Assembly: GCA_021521415.1 (NCBI GenBank)
Contig: JAIQDT010003758.1
Span: 124,001-188,000, forward strand
Source of the DNA: Bidens hawaiensis
Lineage: Eukaryota; Streptophyta; Magnoliopsida; Asterales; Asteraceae
Length of the DNA: 64,000 nt
Direction: 5' to 3'
Both the position numbers and the translations under genes were made by a program. This document shows positions 10,207-22,009 of the stretch, piece after piece. The notes below the pieces were generated by a model. It had not been told where the DNA came from. It ran no database searches and saw only the letters and a program-made list of their open reading frames with translations. Within the stretch, counting starts at the first letter, position 1. Every line of letters begins with the position of its first letter.

Positions 10207-13200
10207 GATTTGGTGTTCTATTGCTTGTGTTTGTGTGATTAGTTGCAACCATAGAGCGTAGGAACCATGACTATTACTTGAGACCATGTCCTGAAACGAG
10301 GGGTGTAGGAAAGAGTAAAGATAGGGAGCGTATATTGCGTTTGGCTTCTTGGAATGTAGGAACATTAAATGGTAAGTTGCTAGAATTGGTAGATGTGCTT
10401 AAAAGACGTAGGGTTCAGATAGCATGCCTCCAAGAGACTAAGTGGAAAGGACATAGAGGGGCTGAGTGTAATGGGTATAAGTTGTGGTACTCGGGGTCTG
10501 ATGGAGCTAGAAATGGAGTGGGGTTTCTAGTGGCTAAGGAAATACACACTAGTGTGGTGGAGGTGATAAGACATAATGACAGGATTATGGTGTTGAAATT
10601 AGTACTAGGAGAGGAAGTAGTGGCAGTAGTCTCCGCCTACGCGCCTCATGTAGGCCTAGGGGATCAGGAAAAGAGAGAATTTTGGGATTGCCTAGACGCA
10701 GTGGTAGGGGGCATACCTAGGGGGAGAGGATTTGCATAGGAGGTGATTTTAATGGACACATTGGTAAGGCTAACGATGGTTTTCAAGCCGTACATGGGGG
10801 TTTCGGTTTTGGTGATAGGAATGAGACCGGAACAGATCTTCTAGAGTTTGCTGTGGCACATGACCTAGGTATTATAAATTCTTATTTTAGGAAACAAGAT
10901 TCTCATTTAATCACTTTTAGCACTGGCGGACGCGACACGCAAATTGACTACCTTTTGATGAGGCAAGGAGACCGACGTTGGTGGAAGGACTGCAAAGTCA
11001 TACCTGGGGAGGCAGTTGTGACTCAACATCGACTACTAGTGACAGATATAGCCTTCAGAAATAAGCTGACTGTTCTAGAGAAGAAAGGTACACCGAGAAT
11101 TCGATGGGGAAATTTGAAGGACGAAAATCTCCTACTGTTTAAGGATAAACTCATACTGCATACGCGGGCTCGACTAAATGGGGACTCAACTCATATATGG
11201 GAAGCTATGGAGACAAAGATCATCCAAGTAGCAAAGGAGACTCTCGGGGTCACAACAGGAAAGACAAGTGGGCATAAGGAGTCTTGGTGGTGGAATGACG
11301 CAGTGCAAGACAAGATAAGGGACAAACAAGGATGTTTTAGGGAGCTAATGAGGTGCACGAATGAGGAGGAGCGAGTGGAATTGAGGGACAACTACAAAAC
11401 GGCCAAGATAGAGGCGAAGAAGGCAGTGGCGGAAGCAAAGAAGGCGGCCTTTAAACGGATGTATGAAAGTCTAGAAACAAAAGAGGGGGAACATGCTATG
11501 TTTAAGATTGCCAAAGCCAGGGAGCGTAGAAGGCAAGATCTAGGACCGGTGAAGTTCATAAAGGATACAGATGGGCATGTACTGGTCAAGGAGCAGGACA
11601 TCAAGCTAAGATGGCAAACCTACTTCCACAATCTTTTTAACAATGGGAGAGCTTACCAAGAAGAACATGACAACACAAATTTTCAACGACAACAATCGAA
11701 TAACTGCTACTGCCGACGGATCACACGAGAAGAGGTGAAGGATGCACTTAGGAGGATGGGAAGGTCTAAGGCGGTTGGCCCAGACAACATACCCATTGAG
11801 GTGTGGAAGTGTCTGGGGGAGGAAGGAGTCATGTGGTTAACTAATCTGTTCAATAGAATTCTCAATTCAGGTAAGATGCCAGACCAGTGGAGGAGCAGCG
11901 TTGTAGTTCCTATCTATAAGAACAAAGGAGACGCCCAATGTTGTGGTAACTACCGAGGAATCAAACTACTAAGTCATACTATGAAGCTATGGGAAAGAGT
12001 GATTGAGGTTAGACTTAGACGAGAAACTCAGGTTACGGTTAACCAATTTGGCTTCATGCCGGGGCGTTCCACCACAGAGGCAATACACCTTATAAGAAGA
12101 TTAATGGAAAAGTATAGGGAGAAGAAGCGTGATCTACATATGGTGTTTATTGACCTAGAAAAGGCCTACGACAGTGTGCCACGACAGGTGCTCTGGGAGT
12201 GCTTGCAGGGTAGAAGAGTGCCCAGGAAATACATAGAGATAATTATGGATATGTATACCAGGAGTGAAACAAGTGTCCGTGCGCCAGTGGGGGATACTGA
12301 TTTCTTTCCTGTAGAGGTAGGTCTTCACCAGGGGTCAGCGTTGAGCCCGTTTCTTTTTGCAGTAGTCTTGGATGAGTTGTCAAAGTCGATTCAGGGGACT
12401 CTCCCGTGGTGCATGATGTTCGCAGACGATATTGTGTTACTTGCTGAGAAAAAACAAGATCTAAACATGAGGCTTGAGGAGTGGCGAACAACCTTAGAGA
12501 CAAAAGGTTTAAAGATTAGCCGATCTAAGAGGGAGTACCTACACTGTGATTTTGGTGGGATAAACGACAATGAAGACGCACAGATCACAATTGAAGGGCA
12601 GGTGGTCCCGCAGGTAACGAAGTTCAAGTATTTAGGATCATTTGTACAGAGCGATGGGGAATTAGACAGTGATGTGACCCACCGAGTTCAGGTAGGATGG
12701 TGTAGATGGAAAGCAGCCACATGTATATTGTGCGACAAGAGTTTCCCGATTAAACTAAATAGAAAATTCTATAAGGTGGCAGTTAGACCTGCAATGCTAT
12801 ATGGAACAGATTGTTGGGCCATCAAGAAGGCACAAGTGCGGAAGATGGAGGTAGCAGAAATGAGAATGCTACGTTGGATGTGTGGGCACATAAGGCTAGA
12901 CCGAATAAGAAACGTTGTGTTTCGCGAGAGATTAGGGGTGGCGAACATAGCAGACAAGATAAGAGAGTGGAGATTGAGATGGTTTGGACATGTAAAGAGA
13001 AGACAGACGACGAATCCTGTTAGATCCGTAGAAAACATTACTATAGAGGGGAGGAGGGGTAGAGGACGACCGAAATTGACTTGGGATGAGAGGATTAGGC
13101 ATGATTTGATAGACCTAAACCTCTCCGAGGACATGGTTGAGGATAGGAATTCGTGGAGAAGTAGAATTAAAGTTAAGGATTTTTAGAGAGAATTGAATAC

Positions 13201-14563
13201 CTTAGGGCTTAGACTTAACTTATTTAGGTCACATACCATAATGGTATTTCCCTTACATATATTATTATTATTATTATAATTATTATTAGCTTTTATATAG
13301 CTGTTAAACTGTGATCTTATTATTAATATTATTATAATTAGTAGTAGTTTTTATATGACTGTTAAACTTTGATTTCCTTTATTTTGCTTCATACACATGT
13401 ACTTAGAGCCGAGGGTCTCTCTGGAAGCCACCTCTTTATTCCTTTGGATAGAGGTACGGTGTGCCTACATCCCACCCTCCCCAGACCCTACTTATAGCTT
13501 TGCTGTCGGTGGGATTTTACTGGGCATGATTGATTGATTGATTGTGTGGGGTTGAACAATGAAAGATAATTGGTTTTCTGTAATTATCTTATCTTTAAAA
13601 GCAACAGATCTTCGTAGAAAATGTATTAAACAAATGCATGGTGAAGCAACCAATCCATAAACTGAATTAAAGCTACAGATTTTGAATTTATCATTGCTGG
13701 TCTTGTTTAGATTGATATTTATAGTTTGCCTCGAATAAGTGTTCCAAACTGAAAATTCATTTACTTGTTCTGTCTTTTTCTCTACTGAGTTTTGCATACT
13801 GCTGGTGGCCTTTTCGCTCCATTTACTTATATAAGTTAGTTGATGTGGGTTGTGTTTTATCTCAAATGGGTCAAAATAGAAAATTTAACTAAAAGTGGAA
13901 CGTGTCAAACAGGTTAAACATCTCCCAAAGTCTGTTTATAGTGCATACAACCTCCAACTTGTTTCTATTCAGATCATTATTTAAAGAACATTGTTTTGTG
14001 ATAATATTAAACATATCAGTTATCTATTAGAAGATTTAACAGATGGAAAAAGGTCGTAGTATGTTAACAACGCTATCCGGCCCATTTTGACCCATACCAG
14101 AAAATGACGTGTTACAACCTGACATATTTGACTTGTAATACGTTCAACTTGTGTTTAAATTTATGAACCATAAATATGTCTGGATTCTCAGGTTATGTTA
14201 AAACTGAAGCTTTGTTTGGCAGACCCTGTTGCAATGTATCATGTTAGAGAAGAAATAGCCCCTGCAATTCTACTGGTTGTTGACTTTGGTGGATGGTACA
14301 AGGCTGACTCAAAAGCTGCTTCTCACAGAAACAACACATCTGATATGATACAACATACACAAGTGTCACTTCTAAAAGATGTCATAGTACCCTACACTCA
14401 CTTACTTCCCAGATTGTCCTTATCAGAAAACCAAAAACGCGAAAGTCTTCTCTATTTCAAAGGAGCTAAGCATCGACATCGGGTTAGTTTTAACAATTAA
14501 GTTCATGTATACCCTTACAAACTTGAAAATACTCATATATACCCAAGCAAAACTAATAATATC

Positions 14564-14599
<36 letters not shown>

Positions 14600-15737
14600 T
14601 TAAACACTATTTTACCCCTTTCCACTGTATGTGTTTAAACACTATTTTTTATTTGGATTTTGATCGACATCGACGATAAGCAAGCAAACCAAACTGGCGC
14701 GTCTCCTCTTTTGTTCTCTTGACTCAGATAATCAAATAATTGAATTTGTATGCTCGAATCAAACAATCGAACTTGAATCAGATGATCAAACCAGATATGA
14801 TTATATGGGTAAAAAACACCGGGAATCAGATAATGAAACCAGGTACGATAAGCATGATAATCGAACGATAAGCAATCCAATATTTTGAGAAAACTAGTGT
14901 ATATGGATAAAAAATAAAGTTAAAAAGTGAGTAAAAAATTAAGCTAAATCAGGTAAATTAAAAAATTTGAAGTTAAAGATGGTATATATGAAATTTTGAA
15001 GTTTTCGAAAACAAGGGTAAGTCATTTGTTAAATTCTTTTTAATTTTTAATAAGCTGTGTATTTTTGATATTTTAATCATTTTGTAAGAGCGTATATGAT
15101 ATTTTTATTTTTGCATGGGTGGTCAACATAAAACAATATTACTTATATACCCTTTTGTTTAACACTTAACCATGAACATCTTCAGGGCGGTTTGGTCCGA
15201 GAAAAACTATGGGATTTGTTGGTAAGCGAACCTGGAGTGATAATGGAAGAAGGCTTCCCAAACGCAACCGGGAAAGAACTATCGATAAAAGGAATGAGAA
15301 GCTCTGAATTCTGTTTGCATCCAGCCGGCGACACGCCAACCTCGTGTCGGCTTTTTGACGCGATCCAAAGTTTGTGCATTCCTGTTATTGTTAGTGACGA
15401 CATCGAGCTGCCGTTTGAAGGGACCGTTGACTACACCGAATTCTCGGTTTTTGTAGCCGTGCATGACGCGCTGCAACCGAACTGGCTCGTGAACCATCTT
15501 AGAAGCTATACAGATTTGCAGAAAAGTAGGTTTAGAGAAAACATGGGTCGGGTTCAGTCGTATTTTGAGTTTGATAACGGGTACCCTGGTGGTATCGGGC
15601 CGGTCCCAGTTGATGGTGCGGTAAACCATATATGGCGGAAGGTTCATGAAAAGCTGCCCATGATTAAGGAGGCTATAGTTCTAGAAAAGAGAAAACCGCC
15701 GAATGTGTCGGTCCCACGTCGATGTCATTGTACTTGA
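8330..15737 (+). CDS. Exostosin-family (GT47) glycosyltransferase, 5' end missing
   Basis: GT47 exostosin proteins are Golgi type II membrane glycosyltransferases of cell-wall polysaccharide synthesis. From memory this one resembles Arabidopsis At5g16890. Three exons are supported: 8330-8542, 14223-14482 and 15186-15737, with GT-AG junctions in agreeing phase and the stop at 15735-15737. Exon 1 gives YVPFFATVSAELQLG and SGGRDHVFVLT. Exon 2 gives DVIVPYTHLLPRLSLS. Exon 3 holds the core CLHPAGDTPTSCRLFDAI and PVIVSDDIELPFE. The visible product is about 340 residues. The N-terminal membrane anchor and stem, and the YDLP-type motif, are absent upstream, where only the antisense PPR gene and a hAT element are seen. 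The first intron is 5.7 kb and carries an RTE-type LINE in the same orientation. The visible exons have no internal stop, so this is either a 5'-truncated gene or one whose first exons were displaced. Confidence 0.78.
9150..9560. repeat. CCACC/CTCC-rich low-complexity tract
   Basis: A C-rich strand built from CACCACC, CTCCACC and CGTCACTCTCC words in loose tandem of about 24-27 bp. Reading frames through it are long only because stops are rare in this composition. It lies in the exostosin intron just upstream of the LINE. Confidence 0.7.
9800..10205. repeat. (ATT)n microsatellite clusters
   Basis: ATT/TTA runs at about 9803-9880, 10012-10060 and 10140-10205. They precede the LINE coding region and may belong to its 5' part or to its target. 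Confidence 0.8.
10210..13546 (+). mobile_element. RTE-type non-LTR retrotransposon (LINE)
   Basis: A single coding region joins an apurinic-type endonuclease to a reverse transcriptase with no RNase H, as in the RTE clade. The 3' end holds the GAGCCGAGGGTCTC and ACCCTCCCCAGACCCTAC words known from plant RTE and Au-SINE tails, and it closes with a (TGAT)n run near 13530-13545. The right end is well placed. The left end is uncertain (between 9790 and 10270). No target duplication was found. Confidence 0.75.
10278..13186 (+). pseudogene. RTE LINE endonuclease-reverse transcriptase ORF, one frameshift
   Basis: The first segment (10278-10739) is an EEP endonuclease N-terminus with RLASWNVGTLNGK, CLQETKW and SAYAPHVG. 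The frame moves at a G5 run near 10717-10721, where one base appears lost. The second frame continues with GGDFNGH, the endonuclease metal-site motif, and runs open to 13186. It carries the reverse transcriptase with KAVGPDNIPIEVWK, FIDLEKAYDSVPR, HQGSALSPFLF and the catalytic FADDIVLL. Plant databases often label such ORFs craniofacial development protein 2-like. A single lesion suggests a fairly young insertion. Confidence 0.82.
13547..14222. other. Remainder of the large exostosin intron
   Basis: AT-rich intron sequence between the LINE and exon 14223-14482. No coding feature is seen. The acceptor is TTTGGCAG at 14215-14222. Confidence 0.6.
14573..14600. repeat. (TG)n microsatellite
   Basis: About 14 TG units in the second exostosin intron (14483-15185). 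Confidence 0.9.
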
Positions 15738-17006
15738 ATTTTAAGGTCTTAAGAAATATATGTGTTTTGAGTCGTGTATTATGGTTCTTTAGTAAAATTG
15801 TTTAGTTTGTTATTGTATTATGATTCTTTTAAACTATAGGAAGCATAGAACATAATATATTCAAAATTATGCATTTATGAGATTGTGGTTATTTAATGAT
15901 ATTGTTTTGATTTGTTATGGCTCGTTTATAGTAAATACATTGTAAACCATAGTATGTTAGTTTTGAAAACTAGACTGGAAATGCCAGTCAAACCAGTTGA
16001 ACCAGTACCAACCGACCATTAAAAGTGTTCGGTTTAATTGGTTCACTGGTGTTCAAACTCATTTTTTGATTATTATTTTAGATGAACGGCATGAATATCA
16101 AATGCAACCAAAATACTTGCAAATTGTGCTTAAAAGGTAAACTAACATAAATTAGGTTGACCATTTCGTTTTAACTATCTTTGTGCAAGTAGTGATCCGG
16201 GAGTATAATTGGCTAAGGTGACTACATAAAGCGTATCAAAACATACTAATGATAATTGTTCAAGGGACCATTTGGATAGTTTGTTTTATTGTTTTAAGAT
16301 TAATGTGCATATCTTAGTTTTTTTAGTTTTGAATAGTATGCTACTTCAAGTTAATATTTGCCAGATAAAGTGACCTTTGAGAATTCATTCAGTCCTCTCA
16401 AAATGAAATTGAAACTCGTGATATTCACATTATTGTGGGACTTCCTACTGGAGTGGTTAAATTCTAGGATGTGTGATCTCCACGTTATAACATTGAACAC
16501 TTGATTTTGTTCAACGTTTAATATTATTATACAATATGTGTGACTAGTTCACAATTATATATAAGCTTTGTAATGACATCAAAAAACGTATTTAAACTAC
16601 CACAAGAAATACATCACATAACTTGGAATGGACAATACCTCTCACATAGTCGTGTCCTTCATCGACCCTAAAAAACATGTAAAGCTTCAAAGCAACGGTC
16701 AATTTGAAATCCAAATGGTAACTAGACGACCAAACCGTAAGCAATACTTTCATGAAAAAGAAAAAGGGGGAATAGGCACCCACAATATGATAACAACACT
16801 GCATGAAACAACAAGCTTAAACCAAACTAACCTAAATTTAAACCAACTTACTACTACTAATTCACCATCATTCTTGATGATAACACATTAAGTCGTGAAG
16901 GAGATAAGTCTCCATTCAAAAAACTGATTCATCCAGATTCTCAATCCACCACCACCATCACCTGAGACACAACTCAGAATTCTCAGTTCCAAATTATCAC
17001 AATATG

Positions 17007-17041
<35 letters not shown>

Positions 17042-17083
17042 CAGTACCTGTAAGTGCACAAAGGACTGTGAGGACTATGAGAT
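15738..17083. other. 3' flank shared with the second PHD-gene locus
   Basis: No gene recognised. Parts of 15850-16900 align by eye with 30440-34330, for example GGTTGACCATT, AACTATCTTTGTGCAAG and GGAGTATAATTGGCTAAGG. This is the downstream half of the segmental duplication. Bases 16867-16985 match the last exon and 3' end of the intact paralog. Confidence 0.65.
17010..17038. repeat. (GT)n microsatellite
   Basis: About 14 GT units. The paralogous position near 34480-34515 has a (GC)n(GT)n tract, so the microsatellite predates the duplication. Confidence 0.85.
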
Positions 17084-18465
17084 TCAATAGTGGTTTTCAA
17101 CCGGAACATCATTCTTTTTGCGTCTAAAAACTCCCCACAGATAATAACTTCCTTGAAACCCTGAAAACATAATTCAATCATCACATATTTCATAAGTAAC
17201 AAAAATAACCATTCAAACGTTAAAACCAAATCTAAAGAAACTCACTCCAGTATTCTTGAGGCAGAGCTTTAGAAGTGAATATCAACAATTCTGCATTTCC
17301 TGAATCAGTTTTCATTGCAAGATCTTCATCGATCATGTCACTGACCAACTGCTCAAAATCCTGTTTGTTACTGGGGTAAAATTTAAAATGTTAGGATAAA
17401 GTTTTAAAATAAAAGAAAATGAAACATAATACATATTTACCTTGTGTCGCCTGGAAACAAGTAGATGGCGATGTTTTCGTCGGATGGTGGGGCGTCAAAG
17501 AAGCTATTGGGCCATAAAAGGGCCCTTGAATGCAGTTCAAAAGAAAGCAATGGCGGAAGTGTAGTTGCTTCATCATGCACCTTTTTACCAGTTTTTATTG
17601 AACAATGACAACGAAATCCTTCAAATACATCATAATCTGTTTCAGTAATAACGAAACTTCCCCTGCAAGTTTTAAAAAATACACAATTCTAAAGGTATAT
17701 AATTTTGTATATTTATTATTCAAAGTATTGATTTTGTTGTAAGATTCAAAGTGTGTGTGTTAAAGTTGATACTATAGGTAAAATGTGAAATAAGAAAAAC
17801 ACATGTATTACCTCCACACCGGAACCAGGAAAGGTTTTGCAACTTGATCATGATCAATTAACAGACAGTTATGACAGTAAATAGAAGCATTAGTGAAAAC
17901 ATCAGCACCGCACGTCGGACACACCGGACCCTAATACAAATAGAATAAAAACAGAGTCATTGAATTTATGTTGATTGTAGAATCGAAATGATAATTTGGG
18001 AATATACGGATTTCAAGTATTGTGGATCCTCCAACTAAGCTGTGTAACTGGAATCATGCGAAACATGGAATGGATCCGGGTCGGATCCAAGTCCAAGTTC
18101 ATGCAAGATTCTGAATATTATTGGTACCGAAACCAAACATATATCAAATGAAAACAGATACCGTTACCACTGAAGGGATTTGGTCGTAAATGGGTACCCG
18201 CCCCTAATTAAAACCTAATCTTTGACCAGATAATTAAATCAAAATTAAACTGAATATTTTCACTGGCAACTTGTATTAAAAATGAAACACCTAGCAAAGC
18301 TAAGATATTTAGGATCCATATGAAACTTTAGGTTTTAAGCATAAACCATAATAAAAATTACAGAAATTGAAGTGGCAAAACATAAGAGTTTTAGGGAAAT
18401 TAACAATGAAATTAAATAATAACTTGAAGAGTACAAACCTCCACCGAAGAAATTGGTGAATCCAT
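17084..18465 (-). CDS. AIPP2-like paralog A, PHD finger deleted
   Basis: Minus-strand exons 18465-18439, 17930-17812, 17662-17441, 17370-17246 and 17160-17084 join in phase to 189 codons plus stop. It begins MDSPISSVE and GPVCPTCGADVFTNASIYC, the first half of a PHD finger. It then passes directly within one exon to DHDQVAKPFLVPVWR, which in the intact paralog lies after the PHD finger and a long linker. The PHD second half, the linker and an intron were therefore deleted in the DNA. The C-terminal domain (WRGSFVITETDYDVFEGF, SFFDAPPSDENIAIYLF, YYLWGVFRRKK) is kept and resembles the SPOC-like domain of plant AIPP2 proteins. A further deletion near 17087 brings an early stop after VPVENHY. A MULE lies 66 bp upstream of the ATG. 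It may be expressed as a PHD-less protein or be a decaying copy. Confidence 0.72.
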
Positions 18466-18750
18466 GGATGAACCGAGAAAGAAACTCCTCTGCACATCTA
18501 AAATCGAAGCGAAAGGCAGCACATATTTATGAGAAATCTGCACTTTGCCTCCCTGGTTTATATCGTCGCGCGATGGAATAGCCACTGAAAAAGATTTTGC
18601 GAACTTTGACTCCCTGTGTTTTTCCGGCGGGTTCTTCTGACTCCTGCCATCTGTTGATCGTCCGTTGACCGTTGGTATTTTAGTAATAATACCAACATAT
18701 TAAGGGTATTTTAGTAATCTTCTTTTAATAAATTATAAATATAATAATAA

Positions 18751-19004
18751 TCTATAATATATATAAACGAAAACATAAAATGTGGTCGCTTCCCCTTTTT
18801 TGGAGTCACCAGATTTGCTTGATTTTTAAATTGAGACTTCTCATGCATTTGACCCGAATCAATGGGTATGGGTCTTACCAAACCCAAATATTCCTTAAAC
18901 GGGTTATAACATCTCATTAAATTAAAAATTATTCTCACCAAATTATTGATGTAAAAATCCTATAAAATAGGATGTACTAAAAGTTAACATCTTATTTATT
19001 TTAA

Positions 19005-19061
<57 letters not shown>

Positions 19062-19395
19062 TAAATTAAAAAACCAATTTTATAGTAAAGAAAATAAACG
19101 GGTTAGGGTCTCATCAACCAAAGTATATTTTTAACTTTCATAAATATTATTTATTATTAATTATAATTAAAAAACCAATTTTATAGTATAAAAATAAACG
19201 GGTCTTGGGTCTCATCAAAACCATATAGCTTTTAAACCAGGTTATAACATCTCATTTATTTGTAAAACAATTTATTATCAAACCATAAGTATATTATTAA
19301 CTTTCATGCAATAAAAAAATATAAATTCAAAAAATAAATAAATATTACAACAAACATTATAAAACAACCCCCGTAATACGGAGGATAAAAACTAG
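18751..19395 (+). mobile_element. Non-autonomous Helitron inside the MULE
   Basis: It begins TCTATAATATATATAAACG after an A. It ends with the hairpin CCCCCGTAATACGGAGG, a short AT spacer and CTAG before a T, as expected for Helitrons inserted between A and T. Its interior matches, in opposite orientation, the element at 30627-31153. Confidence 0.7.
19008..19057. repeat. (AT)n microsatellite
   Basis: About 25 AT units within the Helitron. Confidence 0.95.
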
Positions 19396-19418
19396 TAGTA
19401 ATAATAATAATAATAATA

Positions 19419-19466
<48 letters not shown>
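19396..19466. repeat. (TAA)n microsatellite
   Basis: A run of about 23 TAA/ATA units directly after the Helitron CTAG end. Confidence 0.95.
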
Positions 19467-19469
<3 letters not shown>

Positions 19470-19732
19470 GATTCATCATCTTGCACATCCAAAGCTAACA
19501 GCAGCTCAATATCTTGAACAATCAATCAACCATCATCATCAGCAGCTCATCTTCATCATCATCAACCTCAAACATACTTGATGTTCTTCATCATCATCAT
19601 TACAAGTAATCGAATCTCTCAAATCCTCAAACCCATAAGTCATTCCGACCAAAACCCCTAACCTCCGGCACCACGTCGCCATGGATTCTGGCCATCTCGT
19701 TTTTCCGGCCAACTCGTTTTTCCGGCCATTCG

Positions 19733-20870
19733 GGTGAAAAGTTTACTAAAAAATGGTTCGTTTGTTTGTTTTCGGGTGAAAAGTTTACTAAAAAACGGTT
19801 TGTTTGGTTGTTTTCTGGTGAAAAGTTTACTAAAAAATGGTTCGTTTGGTTGTTTTAGGGTGAAAAGTTTACTAAAAAACGGTTCGTTTGGTTATTTTCG
19901 GGTAAACTCTGTTTTCGGGTGAAAAGTTTACTAAAAAACGGTTCGTTTGGTTGTTTAAAAGTTTACTAAAAAACGGTTCGTTTTGGATGTTTTCGGGTTA
20001 TAAATTTACTAAAAACGGTTGTTTTGGTTGTTTTTGGGTGAAAAGTTTACTAAAAACGGCTCGTTTTGGTTGTTTTCGGGTTAAAAGTTTACTAAAAAAC
20101 GGTTCGTTTGGTTGTTTTCGGGTTAAAAGTTTACTGAAAACGGTTCGTTTGGTTGTTTTCGGGTTAAAAGTTTACTGAAAACGGTTCGTTTTGGTTGTTT
20201 TCGGGTTAAAAGTTTACTCAAAAACGGTTCGTTTTGGTTGTTTTCGGGTGAAAAGTTTACTAAAAAACGGTTCGTTTGGTTGTTTTCGGGTGAAAAGTTT
20301 ACTAAAAAACGGTTCGTTTGTTTGTTTTCGGGTGAAAAGTTTACTAAAAAACGGTTGCTTTGATTGTTTTCGGGTGAAAAGTTTACTAAAAAACGGTTCG
20401 TTTGGTTGTTTTCGCGTTAAAAGTTTACTAAAAACGGCCCGTTTCGTTGTTTTCGGGCGAAAAGTTTACTAAAAAAAACGGCTCGTTCCGTTGTTTTCGG
20501 GCGAAAAGTTTACTAAAAAACGGCCCGTTTTGTTGTTTCCGGGCGAAAAGTTTGCAACAAAACGGCCCGTTTCGTTGTTTTCGGGTTAAAAGTTTACAAC
20601 AAAACGGCCCGTTTCGTTGTTTCCGGGCGAATAGTTTACAAAAAACGGCCCGTTTCGTTGTTTTCGGGCTAAAAGTTTACTAAAAAATGGTCCGTTTCGT
20701 TGTTTTCGGGCTAAAAGTTTACCAAAAAACGAGTCGTTTCGTTGTTTTCGGGCTAAAAGTTTGCAACAAAACGGCCCGTTTCGTTGTTTTCGGGTGAAAT
20801 GTTTAAAAAAAATGAGTCGTTTCGTTGTTTTCGGGCTAAAATATTACTAAAACAATCCATTTTTTAGTGA
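19733..20870. repeat. 42-bp minisatellite, about 27 copies
   Basis: The unit reads GTGAAAAGTTTACTAAAAAA then CGGTTCGTTTGGTTGTTTTCGG. Copies near the left end carry GGTTCG...GGTTG, and copies near the right end carry GGCCCG...CGTTG with GGGC. The array therefore has two sub-families in order. Because 42 is divisible by 3, short open frames repeat a KSLLKNGSFGCFR-like pattern, but there is no sign they are translated. Confidence 0.92.
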
Positions 20871-21027
20871 AAATATTACTAAAAATTTGTTCTTTTAAGT
20901 TTTTACAAATGGCAAAATAGTTGTTTTCAAAATGGTTTTTAAAAATGTTTGCAGATGATGAAGATGAAGAGGAATTCTTAAACAAAGTGAGGAATATATA
21001 TTACATATTGTATAGATATATCAAGTG

Positions 21028-21100
21028 TTAGTTCAGTTCAAATGGTTGGTGTTGTTTGTTGTTATACCAAAGGTCGCGGGTTCGAACCCTACTGTCTACA
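21028..21100 (+). repeat. tRNA-like / SINE-head fragment
   Basis: A box-A-like stretch (GTTCAAATGGTTGG) is followed about 30 bp later by a good box B within GCGGGTTCGAACCC. No full cloverleaf can be drawn, so it is a tRNA-derived SINE head or a tRNA relic carried in the MULE, not a tRNA gene. Confidence 0.45.
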
Positions 21101-22009
21101 TGATTTTAGAACATAAGTTTTAATATTAATTATAGGCCCATGGGTAAAATGGTAAATTCAACGTTTTTTGGTCAGTCAATTCACGGTCAACTGACAACAA
21201 GGAGACAGAATGACCCGCCCAAATTTCACAGTGGTCCATATTTCGCAAAATCTTTTTCAGTGGTTAACCCGTCGAACGACGATATAAACCAGGGAGGCAA
21301 AATGCAGATTTCTCCATATTTATTTTGCTTTTTGCACAATTATCAAGTTAAAGAAAATGTGCCAAGCATGAAGAGTAGGTGGTGATCATTAAATATTGAA
21401 TTCTCAAATCGAAAAAGTTTTATCTTATTGCGTTAGTGTGCGTTTGGGCTTTCAAAAATAATTAAGTCAAAAATGGGTGTGTATGAAAATTTTAGGGAAA
21501 ATTCTTAAAATTGGCATGAGAGATATTTTTAATTTAGGCCAAAAATTTTAAAAATTTCCATAATGATCCATTGACTCATGAGATGTCAAGCCAAATCCAT
21601 CTTTGTGGTGACATTGGATTCGTGTCAAATCTGTGAGATTTCAAGCCAAATCTGTCTGACTCGTGAGATTTTCTAGCCAGATCCATATAACCCGTAAGAT
21701 TTCAAGCAAAATCCGTCTGACCCGTAAATTTTGATACCAAAACCATTTCCTTGAAAGCCATCTCTTCCGTGAGATTTGGAGAAAAGTTTGAATTCACCTT
21801 CATCCACCATTGATTCACCACCACCACCTCATTTCTTTGAAATATTTACACTATCTCCAACCACCGTCGCATTCACCATCTCCGACCACCGCCATATTCA
21901 CCATCCAACATCACCGTCTCCGCCCAACGTTGTCTTCTTGCTAGCCTCCATTTCATGGTGAATCAAGTTCGTTGTCTTCCAACATCAACATATATGCCTC
22001 TGTCATCTT

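Larger units (their letters stand above)
18531..21314. mobile_element. Non-autonomous MULE, 2784 bp
   Basis: Long terminal inverted repeats of about 120-150 bp begin GAGAAATCTGCACTTTGCCT on the left, with a matching inverted right end. The 9-bp direct repeat CATATTTAT flanks both ends exactly (18522-18530 and 21315-21323). No transposase is present. The interior is filled by a Helitron, AT and ATA microsatellites, a 42-bp minisatellite and a tRNA-like fragment. The left end is 66 bp upstream of the start codon of the PHD-less paralog. Confidence 0.88.

Noticed and set aside
12769..13134. 121-codon minus-strand ORF inside the LINE
   Set aside because: Shadow of the reverse transcriptase frame on the opposite strand.
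15279..15647. 122-codon minus-strand ORF
   Set aside because: Shadow of the exostosin last exon, whose plus frame has clear family motifs and correct splice phases.
19733..20683. Series of 62-93-codon ORFs with a repeated KSLLKNGSFGCFR-like motif
   Set aside because: They are translations of a 42-bp minisatellite inside a MULE. No start context, promoter or stop pattern supports genes.
19733..20870. CRISPR-like regular repeats
   Set aside because: Units are contiguous with no unique spacers, and the host is a eukaryote.
21028..21100. tRNA gene
   Set aside because: Box A and box B are recognisable, but acceptor and anticodon stems do not pair. More likely a SINE head.
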